From the NCBI GenBank assembly GCA_947474875.1, contig CANJKY010000295.1, forward strand, positions 1 through 5,705: 5,705 bases of DNA, read 5' to 3'. Of the stretch, positions 1 through 5,107 are shown piece by piece. Position numbers and translations under genes: made by a program. Positions within the stretch are counted from its first letter, which is position 1; every line of letters begins with the position of its first letter. Below the pieces are notes generated by a model. The model had not been told where the DNA came from. It saw nothing but the letters and a program-made list of their open reading frames with translations, and did no database searches. The DNA comes from Gemmataceae bacterium (GTDB lineage: Bacteria; Planctomycetota; Planctomycetia; Gemmatales; Gemmataceae).

Positions 1-777
1 CGGCTCACCGCCGCCGAACGCCGGTGGGGCCAACGGGGCTGGTCCCCGACCGTCGTCCACCGCGCCGGCCTGCGGCCCAGGGGCCGGGCCGCCGGGCAGG
101 GCGTTGAACCCGCCGGGGTTGTCGCGGGCCGGTTTGTCCCCGTTCCCCATGCCGTTGATCAGGTGAACCCCGCAGTGCGGGCAGGTGGCCGGAGGGAACG
201 CGCCGGTGCCGATCTCCCGCTGGCACTTGCCGCACTTCCACACGTTCTCGAACCTGGGCCCGCCGAACCCGCCCGGCGGGCCGAACGGTCCGCCCATCCC
301 GCCACCACCTGGGGCTCCCGGTCGATCCGGGCGGTCGGGGCCACCGGGCATACCCGGCCGCGGCGGCTGCGGCATGCCACCCCCCAACCCGCCGGGCGCC
401 GGCGGCGCCCCAGGGCCGCCCAAGCCCGGCCGGTCCGGCCGATCGGGCATGTTCCCATACCCCTGGTTGTTCCCCCCACCCGCCCCGCCCAGACCGACCG
501 GCGGGCCGCCGGGCAACGACGGGGCGTTCTGCCCGCCGCCTGCACCGTTCCGCTGGCCGCCCACGCCCGGCGCCGCTGGGCCGCCCGGCACACCGGGGTT
601 GCCCTGTCCGCCCATGCCGACTGGCGGACCGGCCGGCGGGGAGGGCGCGTTCTGGTTGCCCCCGGCTCCGGGCCGGCCGAGCTGGGCGGACACGTTCGGC
701 ACCACCAGCGCGGCGGTCAACACCGCCAGCACGCCGCTCAGGGCGATCCGCACACCGTTCCACGGGCGACCGCTCAT
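1..777 (-). CDS. Secreted Gly/Pro-rich zinc-ribbon protein, 3' end beyond window
   Basis: The frame is open for 259 codons from the ATG at 777 to the left edge, so the C-terminus is missing. Residues 1-31 look like a signal peptide: Arg at 4 and 10, a hydrophobic stretch at about 11-27, and a VSA site before Gln32. Residues 33-175 are low-complexity Gly/Pro/Asn/Asp/Arg. They contain two imperfect duplications: QNAPSPPAGPPVGMGG at 42-57 against 83-98, and DRPDRPG at 112-118 against 148-154. A zinc ribbon follows with Cys182, Cys185, Cys199 and Cys202 (C-X2-C-X13-C-X2-C), then a second Gly/Pro linker to the edge. The start is fixed by GGAGGG at 785-790, 7 bases upstream of the ATG. The gene is divergent from the small membrane protein at 928. 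No enzymatic function is recognisable. A surface or periplasmic structural or binding role is only inference, and a transmembrane segment could follow beyond the edge. Confidence 0.82.
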   Translation of the reverse strand, partial: MSGRPWNGVRIALSGVLAVLTAALVVPNVSAQLGRPGAGGNQNAPSPPAGPPVGMGGQGNPGVPGGPAAPGVGGQRNGAGGGQNAPSLPGGPPVGLGGAGGGNNQGYGNMPDRPDRPGLGGPGAPPAPGGLGGGMPQPPRPGMPGGPDRPDRPGAPGGGGMGGPFGPPGGFGGPRFENVWKCGKCQREIGTGAFPPATCPHCGVHLINGMGNGDKPARDNPGGFNALPGGPAPGPQAGAVDDGRGPAPLAPPAFGGGEP

Positions 778-811
778 ACCCCGTCCCTCCGCAGACTCAA
801 AGCCGGATTCA

Positions 812-840
812 AGTCTACCTCTCACTCGCACAGCCGTCAA
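812..840 (-). promoter_or_regulatory. Sigma70-like promoter for the zinc-ribbon gene
   Basis: Read on the minus strand, TTGACG (840-835) and TAGACT (817-812) are separated by exactly 17 bases. This gives a predicted transcript start near 805 and a leader of about 28 bases containing the GGAGGG ribosome site. The spacing and the match to the -35 consensus are good. The rest of the divergent gap (841-927) has no equally good promoter for the plus-strand gene, only weak candidates. Confidence 0.55.
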
Positions 841-914
841 ACGTCGTTTCGACCGGCCCACGGGTTGCACTACACCCGTTCAGACGGGCGTGCTATCCCG
901 TCGGTTCTGTGTTC

Positions 915-921
915 GGGAGGA
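915..921 (+). promoter_or_regulatory. Ribosome binding site deciding the GTG start at 928
   Basis: The GGGAGGA stretch lies about 7 bases upstream of a GTG at 928-930. The frame stays open far upstream (to 163), but that extension is the translated shadow of the oppositely oriented zinc-ribbon gene. This site, together with the family's usual N-terminus, sets the true start. Confidence 0.75.
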
Positions 922-927
922 AATTCC

Positions 928-1305
928 GTGGGGTACGTCTGGCCGGTGCTGCTGCTCGTCGGGTCGAACCTGTTCATGACGCTGGCGTGGTACGGGCACC
1001 TGAAGTTCCCGGAGCAGAAGCTGTGGGTGGTCATCCTCGCCAGTTGGGGGATCGCCCTGTTCGAGTACATTTTGCAGGTGCCGGCTAACCGGCTGGGCAG
1101 CCTGGTGTTCACCGTCACCCAGTTGAAGATCATCCAGGAGGCGATCACCCTGCTGGTGTTCGTCGGGTTCGCGTGGGTGTACTTCCGGGAGGTGCCGACC
1201 TGGCGAACCGGACTTGCTGTGCTGCTTGTACTTACGGCGGTGGCGATCGTCCCGCGGAAGGAGGAGCCGCCTAAGACAGAGCCGCCGGCAGCACGCGATC
1301 AATGA
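928..1305 (+). CDS. DUF486 (DMT_6) family small integral membrane protein
   Basis: The product is a 125-residue inner-membrane protein with four predicted helices at about 4-20, 32-50, 70-86 and 93-109, and a charged Pro-rich cytosolic-type tail (about 110-125). The family is recognised from its conserved blocks: AWYGHLKF (20-27), SWGIALFEY (39-47), LQVPANRLG (49-57) and QLKIIQE (65-71). DUF486 is grouped with the drug/metabolite transporter superfamily, and its four-helix size resembles small multidrug-resistance proteins. No substrate is known, so a transport role is inference. Translation starts at GTG behind a strong Shine-Dalgarno. The 3' end overlaps the 3' end of waaA, on the other strand, by 35 bases. 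The length is normal for the family apart from the tail of about 15 residues, which reads through the overlap. Confidence 0.85.
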   Translation: MGYVWPVLLLVGSNLFMTLAWYGHLKFPEQKLWVVILASWGIALFEYILQVPANRLGSLVFTVTQLKIIQEAITLLVFVGFAWVYFREVPTWRTGLAVLLVLTAVAIVPRKEEPPKTEPPAARDQ

Positions 1306-2574
1306 CGTCCAGCGTCCGTTCGGTCGCCCCTTGCTGCTCCCGCACCAGCGCTCGCGCCGCCCCGCCCATCCGCCGCCGGCGGTCGGCATTCTCCACCAGC
1401 GCCGCCAGTTCCCGTTCCAACTCCGCCTCGTCGTAAACCATGACCGCTCCGCCGGTTTCGACCAGCCGGCGGGCGGCGTCGCGGAAGTTCCACACGTGCG
1501 GGCCGAACGCCACCGGCACCCCGTACCCGGCCGGCTCGATCATGCTCTGCCCACCCCGCTTCCCGTCCAGGCTGCCGCCGGTGAACCCCAGGTCGGCCAG
1601 CCCCCACGCCGCGCCGAGTTCGCCCACCGTGTCCAGCAGCACCACCGCCGGCAGCTCGACCGCTGGTTCGGCGATTTGCGACCGACGGACGAACCCCAGC
1701 CCGCTCCGCTCGACCAGCCCGGCGACCTCGGCGAACCGGTCCGGGTGTCGCGGGACGAGGATCAGATGAAGCTGCGGGTAACGGGACCGCAGCCGGGCGA
1801 ACACGCGGAGGACGATCTCCTCCTCCGGCGCGTGCGTGCTGCCGGCGACGAGGAGTATGGCACCCCTCTCCCCGGCGGAGAGAGGGGGGCGAGTAACCGC
1901 CGCAGCTCTCGTCCCTTCGGCGTGTCCCGGTCGCCGGTCGCCCCGTCGAACTTGACCGACCCGCACACCGTCACCTTCGACTCACTGACACCCAGTTGTC
2001 GCAGCCGGTCGGCGTACTCGGCCGACTGCACGGCGAACACGGCTACGTTCCGGAACAGGAAGCGGTTCGCCACCGCCTTCAGCCGCAACAGCCGGGCGAA
2101 GCTCCGCGGGCTGACCCGCCCGTTGATGACCACCGCCGGCACCCCACGCTCCCGGCAGGCGGTCAGGAAGTTCGGCCACAACTCGCTCTCGGCCAGCACC
2201 ACCACCGCCGGCTTCACCGCCGCCAGTGCGGACCGGCACGCCCAACTGAAGTCGAATGGGTACGGCACCACCGCGTCGAACTTCGCCCGCGCCTCGGCCA
2301 GCCCGGTGTCGGTGGTGCTGGACACGACGACCCGCCAGTCCGGGTGCCGCTTGCGAAACGCCGCCACCACCGTCACGAGCAGGTGGATTTCGCCCACGCT
2401 GACGCCATGGAACCACGCCACCGGCTTGCGGTCCGGGTTCGGGATGCTCACCCGGCCGAGCAGCTTGGCCGGCAGGTCGCGGCGGTAGCGGCCGGTGCGG
2501 ATAGCCCGCCACGCCAGCCACGGCGACATCGCCACCACCGCCAGCAGGTAGAACAGGTCGAACAAGAGCGACAT
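1271..2574 (-). CDS. waaA: 3-deoxy-D-manno-octulosonic acid (Kdo) transferase, frameshifted as read
   Basis: WaaA/KdtA transfers Kdo from CMP-Kdo to lipid IVA at the cytoplasmic face of the inner membrane. Starting at ATG 2574, residues 3-20 form an N-terminal membrane anchor. HGVSVGE (56-62) carries the expected catalytic base Glu62, and ESELWPN (129-135) and GSVKFDG (205-211) match the family. The N-terminal frame then leaves the homology near residue 229. The remainder lies in another frame: GSTH (about 245-248), LVPRHPDRF (274-281 region), DTVGEL (315-320), GGSL and GGQSMIE (341-347). The span is 1304 bases. One added base would give 435 codons, or 434 residues, close to the E. coli length of about 425. 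The shift maps to the GC hairpin and C6/G6 run at 1863-1889. All key motifs are present, so a sequencing error or a recent indel is as likely as decay. No clear Shine-Dalgarno is seen. Confidence 0.85.
1863..1889. repeat. GC-rich hairpin with G6 run inside waaA, site of the frameshift
   Basis: CCCCTCTCCCC (1863-1873) and GGAGAGAGGGG (1877-1887) form an 11-bp stem with one G-T wobble and a 3-base loop. The second arm runs into a G6 homopolymer (1884-1889). On the waaA strand this encodes a segment of the PLSAGERG type, at a variable linker before the GSTH motif. It looks like a small palindromic element inserted in the gene. Its presence elsewhere in the genome cannot be tested here. Confidence 0.6.
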
Positions 2575-2615
2575 GCGGCGTAGCTTAGCGGGCCACCCCG
2601 CCCGCGGCTTTGCCC

Positions 2616-2666
2616 CTTGGACCGCGGCCGTCCCGGCCGCAGCGGGCCGGAGGCCCGCGGTCCAAG
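2616..2666. repeat. 51-base nested palindrome that can fold as a three-way junction
   Basis: Perfect 12-base inverted arms, CTTGGACCGCGG (2616-2627) and CCGCGGTCCAAG (2655-2666), bound the element. It can also fold with an 8-bp outer stem (2616-2623 with 2659-2666) enclosing two hairpins: 2624-2640 (7 bp, TCC loop) and 2643-2657 (6 bp, GGA loop). It lies in the divergent gap between waaA and rpmB, upstream of the rpmB promoter and within the likely waaA leader or promoter area. No T-run follows, so an ordinary rho-independent terminator is unlikely. It resembles a dispersed REP-type element. Confidence 0.65.
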
Positions 2667-2708
2667 AGTGGCCGAACCCGTCGCCCCTCGGCTTTTCCCG
2701 CGGTCGGC

Positions 2709-2736
2709 TTGTCGGTCGCACCGTACCGCCTATATT
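2709..2736 (+). promoter_or_regulatory. Sigma70-like promoter for rpmB (and perhaps gatCA)
   Basis: TTGTCG (2709-2714) and TATATT (2731-2736) are separated by 16 bases, in a region that is otherwise very GC-rich. The predicted transcript start is near 2743, giving a leader of about 53 bases before the rpmB ATG at 2796. The AT-rich hexamer stands out sharply against its surroundings. Confidence 0.5.
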
Positions 2737-2795
2737 GGTTGTTCTGTCTCGACGTGGCACCCCGGCCGCGCCGCCGGGTTCACAGGGTTCGTCCG

Positions 2796-3059
2796 ATGGG
2801 CATGCACTGCACCGTTTGTCAGAAGACCCCGCAGCGGGGGAATCAGAAGACGTACCGCGGGAAGGCCAAGTACCTGGGCGGGGTGGGGAAGAAGATCACC
2901 GGCATCAACAAGCGGGTGTACAAGCCGAACCTGCAGCGGATCCGCGTCGCCGGCGAGGGCGGGGAGACCCTCCGCAAGTGGGTGTGCGCCCAGTGCATTC
3001 GCTCGGGCAAGATCACCAAGCCGGTGAAGCGGAAGCCGTTCAGCACCGTCGTCGTCTAA
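2796..3059 (+). CDS. rpmB: 50S ribosomal protein L28 (zinc-type, four cysteines)
   Basis: The product is an 87-residue basic protein of the large ribosomal subunit. The bacterial L28 pattern is visible: CTVCQKTPQRGN near the start (5-16), YKPNLQRIRV (42-51) and a C-terminal WVCAQCIRSGKITK (62-75). Cys5, Cys8, Cys64 and Cys67 form the two C-X2-C pairs seen in zinc-binding versions of L28. A Gly/Lys-rich loop (22-40) follows the first pair, and a basic tail ends in VVV. ATG 2796 is preferred because AGGG at 2784-2787 lies 8 bases upstream; ATG 2802, two codons further, is the alternative. A promoter-like pair lies just upstream. gatC follows after 102 bases, most of them a hairpin repeat, so co-transcription is possible but not certain. 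Confidence 0.93.
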   Translation: MGMHCTVCQKTPQRGNQKTYRGKAKYLGGVGKKITGINKRVYKPNLQRIRVAGEGGETLRKWVCAQCIRSGKITKPVKRKPFSTVVV

Positions 3060-3096
3060 CACCCCCGCGGCCGACTCTCCCGCGTCCGCCTGCCGT

Positions 3097-3149
3097 GTAG
3101 GGTGGGCATCGCTCACCGTTCGCAACCCGGTGGGCGGTGCCCACCCTAC
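3097..3149. repeat. 53-base hairpin repeat in the gatC leader
   Basis: GTAGGGTGGGCA (3097-3108) pairs perfectly with TGCCCACCCTAC (3138-3149). The stem extends to 21 bp (3097-3117 with 3129-3149) with two G-T wobbles and an 11-base loop. It fills most of the rpmB-gatC gap and ends 12 bases before the gatC ATG. The GTAGGGTGGGCA palindrome is, from general knowledge, a pattern found scattered in planctomycete and other bacterial genomes. It could attenuate or process the rpmB-gatC transcript; no T-run follows it. Confidence 0.7.
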
Positions 3150-3161
3150 CTGAGTTTTGCC

Positions 3162-3470
3162 ATGTCCCTGACGCTCGACCAGGTGAAGAAGGTGGCCGCC
3201 CTCGCCCGGCTGGAGTTGCCCGACGCCGACCTGGCGAAGATGGCCGACCAGTTGAACGCCATCCTCGGGTACGTCGACCAACTGGCGAGCGTGAACACCG
3301 ACGGGGTGGAACCGCTGGCCCACCCGCTGCCGGTGCAGAACGTGTTCCGCGAGGATGTGCCGGTGCCGTCGCTGCCAGTGGACGCGGCGCTGCAGAACGC
3401 CCCGGTGCGGCTGGCCGACTTCTTCGGCGTGCCGGCGGTGTTCGACACCGACGAACCCGTTTCGCACTGA
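3162..3470 (+). CDS. gatC: Asp-tRNA(Asn)/Glu-tRNA(Gln) amidotransferase subunit C
   Basis: This is the 102-residue small subunit of GatCAB, which stabilises GatA and bridges it to GatB. Family features are a helical N-terminus beginning SLTLDQVKKVAALARLEL (2-19), a helix around residues 22-42 (LNAILGYVDQL at 31-41), the VEPLAHPLPVQNVFREDVP segment (49-67) and the C-terminal ALQNAP (76-81) and FFGVPAVF (87-94). The length is near the family's usual 95-100. The ATG at 3162 is chosen because the family begins here. An in-frame GTG at 3102 would add 20 residues translated from the hairpin repeat and is rejected. No Shine-Dalgarno is evident before the ATG. gatA follows after 137 bases, almost all occupied by another repeat. 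Confidence 0.94.
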   Translation: MSLTLDQVKKVAALARLELPDADLAKMADQLNAILGYVDQLASVNTDGVEPLAHPLPVQNVFREDVPVPSLPVDAALQNAPVRLADFFGVPAVFDTDEPVSH

Positions 3471-3480
3471 ACGAATTGCG

Positions 3481-3582
3481 AAACCGCCAAGACGCCAAGA
3501 CGCCAAGAAGCACGGAGTGAGATTAGACCCGCGTTCAACTCTTCGCATTCTCTCATCTTGGCGACTTGGCGTCTTGGCGGTT
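3481..3582. repeat. Long inverted repeat built of CGCCAAGA octamers, gatC-gatA spacer
   Basis: The left arm contains three tandem copies of CGCCAAGA (3485-3508). The right arm carries their complements, TCTTGGCG, ACTTGGCG and TCTTGGCG (3556-3579). Together 3482-3508 and 3556-3582 form a 27-bp stem with one mismatch, around a loop of about 47 bases. The element fills most of the gap between gatC and gatA and ends 25 bases before the gatA ATG. From general knowledge, AACCGCCAAGACGCCAAG-type repeats are dispersed in planctomycete and related genomes and are often mis-annotated as short proteins. Confidence 0.75.
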
Positions 3583-3607
3583 CAAACTCTTCTTCCTGAG
3601 TTCACCC

Positions 3608-5071
3608 ATGAGCCTGATCGAGAAGACCGCCACCGAGTTGCTCGCCCTGCAGGCGTCCGGGCAGGCCACCGCCGCGCAGATCGCCGACGCCTTCCTCGCC
3701 GCCATCAAAGCCCGCGAGCCGAAGGTGAAGGCGTTCCTGCTGGTGGACGAGGCGGCCGTGCGGCAGCAGGCCGAGGCGGTCGACGCCAAACGCAAGAGCG
3801 GGGCGAAACTCGGCAAGCTGGCCGGGGTGCCGGTGGCGGTGAAGGACGTGCTGTGTACGAAGGGGGTCCGCACGACGTGCAGCAGCAAGATGCTGGAGCA
3901 TTTCGTCCCGCCCTACGACGCGCACGTGGTCGAGCGGTTGAAGGCCGAGGACGCGGTGCTGATCGGCAAGACGAACATGGACGAGTTCGCGATGGGGTCG
4001 TCCACCGAGAACAGCGCGTACCAGCAGACGACGAACCCGTGGGACACCACCCGCATTCCCGGCGGCAGCAGCGGGGGCAGCGCGGCGTGCGTGGCGGCGT
4101 GCGAGGCGCCGGTGTCGCTGGGCACGGACACCGGCGGCAGCATCCGCCAACCGGCGGCGCTGTGCGGCATCGTCGGGGTGAAGCCGACCTACGGGCGGGT
4201 CAGCCGGTACGGGTTGATCGCGTTCGCCAGCAGCCTGGATCAGGTCGGCCCGTTCGCCCACGACGTGACCGACGCCGCCTTGATGATGGAGGTGATCGCC
4301 GGGCACGACCGCCGCGATTCCACCAGCGTGGACCAGCCGGTGCCCGAGTACACGAAATCGCTGAACACGCCGGTGAAAGACCTCCGCATCGGCATCCCGA
4401 AGGAGTTCTTCGACGAGGGTCTCGACCCCGAAGTGGGCAAGATCATCGAGGCCAGCCTGAAGCAGTACGAGGCGCTCGGGGCGAAGCGGGTGCCGATCAG
4501 CCTGCCGATCGGGTCGAAGTTCGCGGTGGCGGTGTACTACATCGTGGCGACGGCCGAGTGCAGCAGCAACCTGGCCCGGTTCGACGGCATGCACTACGGC
4601 CATCGCACCAAGACGAAGGCCGACCTGATCGCCACCTACAGCAAGACCCGCGGGGAGGGGTTCGGCAAGGAGGTGCAGCGGCGGATCATGCTCGGCACCT
4701 ACGCCCTGAGCAGCGGGTACGCCGACCAGTATTACCACAAGGCGTTGAAGGTGCGGCGGCTGATCAAGAACGAGTTCGACGCGGCGTTCGGCCAGTGCGA
4801 CGTGATCCTCGGCCCGACCTCGCCGACGCCGGCGTTCAAGCTGGGCGAGAAGACGGACAACCCGCTGGCGATGTACCTGTCCGACATCTACACGATCTCG
4901 TGCAACCTGGTGGGCATCGCGGGCATGAGCATCCCGTGCGGGTTCACCGCCGGCAGGCTGCCGGTCGGGCTGCAACTGCTGTCGCCGGCGTTCGACGAGG
5001 ACCGCATGTTCCGCATCGCCCGCATGTACGAGTCCGCCACCGACTGGCACACCAAGCGGCCGGTGGTGTAA
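3608..5071 (+). CDS. gatA: Asp-tRNA(Asn)/Glu-tRNA(Gln) amidotransferase subunit A (glutaminase)
   Basis: This is the 487-residue amidase-signature subunit of GatCAB. It hydrolyses glutamine and supplies ammonia to GatB, which converts mischarged Glu-tRNA(Gln) and/or Asp-tRNA(Asn) in the cytoplasm. The Ser-cisSer-Lys triad is complete and at the numbering known for Staphylococcus aureus GatA: Lys79 (PVAVKD), Ser154 (PGGSSGGS) and Ser178 (DTGGSIRQPA). NMDEFAMGSSTENSAY (123-138) and the KPTYGRVSRYGL segment (192-203) are also typical. The length is normal for the family. ATG 3608 fits the family's N-terminus; an in-frame ATG at 3566 would add 14 residues encoded by the upstream repeat. No Shine-Dalgarno is visible. 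gatB does not follow in this window, so it must lie elsewhere or beyond the unknown gene at 5108. Confidence 0.96.
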   Translation: MSLIEKTATELLALQASGQATAAQIADAFLAAIKAREPKVKAFLLVDEAAVRQQAEAVDAKRKSGAKLGKLAGVPVAVKDVLCTKGVRTTCSSKMLEHFVPPYDAHVVERLKAEDAVLIGKTNMDEFAMGSSTENSAYQQTTNPWDTTRIPGGSSGGSAACVAACEAPVSLGTDTGGSIRQPAALCGIVGVKPTYGRVSRYGLIAFASSLDQVGPFAHDVTDAALMMEVIAGHDRRDSTSVDQPVPEYTKSLNTPVKDLRIGIPKEFFDEGLDPEVGKIIEASLKQYEALGAKRVPISLPIGSKFAVAVYYIVATAECSSNLARFDGMHYGHRTKTKADLIATYSKTRGEGFGKEVQRRIMLGTYALSSGYADQYYHKALKVRRLIKNEFDAAFGQCDVILGPTSPTPAFKLGEKTDNPLAMYLSDIYTISCNLVGIAGMSIPCGFTAGRLPVGLQLLSPAFDEDRMFRIARMYESATDWHTKRPVV

Positions 5072-5092
5072 ACTGCACTGATAGCGTAGTAA

Positions 5093-5101
5093 GGAGGAGG
5101 G
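5093..5101 (+). promoter_or_regulatory. Strong Shine-Dalgarno for the gene at 5108
   Basis: GGAGGAGGG ends 6 bases before the ATG at 5108, within the 36-base gap after the gatA stop. It is the strongest ribosome site on the right half of the window. It is the main evidence, besides the open frame, that the following unknown gene is real and starts there. Confidence 0.7.
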
Positions 5102-5107
5102 CGTGAA

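Noticed and set aside
861..917. Alternating CCCG/CGGG arms before the DUF486 gene, suggesting an attenuator
   Set aside because: The arms are only 4-5 bases long and expected by chance at this GC content. No leader peptide or T-run is visible.
163..979. Long plus-strand Pro/Arg-rich reading frames over the left part of the window
   Set aside because: They are shadows of the minus-strand Gly/Pro-rich gene. The minus frame has a signal peptide, a zinc ribbon, a promoter and a Shine-Dalgarno; the plus frames have none of these.
1863..1889. Programmed -1 ribosomal frameshifting in waaA
   Set aside because: The C-run allows slippage, but the stem starts within the run itself, without the usual spacer of 5-9 bases, and waaA is not known to use recoding. 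Homopolymer indel or sequence error is the simpler reading.
3102..3161. Upstream GTG start for gatC adding 20 residues
   Set aside because: The extension is simply the translated hairpin repeat, and the family N-terminus begins at the ATG at 3162.
3482..3582. CRISPR array at the CGCCAAGA repeats
   Set aside because: The units are adjacent octamers without spacers, arranged as inverted arms of a palindrome, and no cas gene is present.
3566..3607. Upstream ATG start for gatA adding 14 residues
   Set aside because: The extension is encoded by the right arm of the inverted repeat, and GatA homologues begin near the ATG at 3608.
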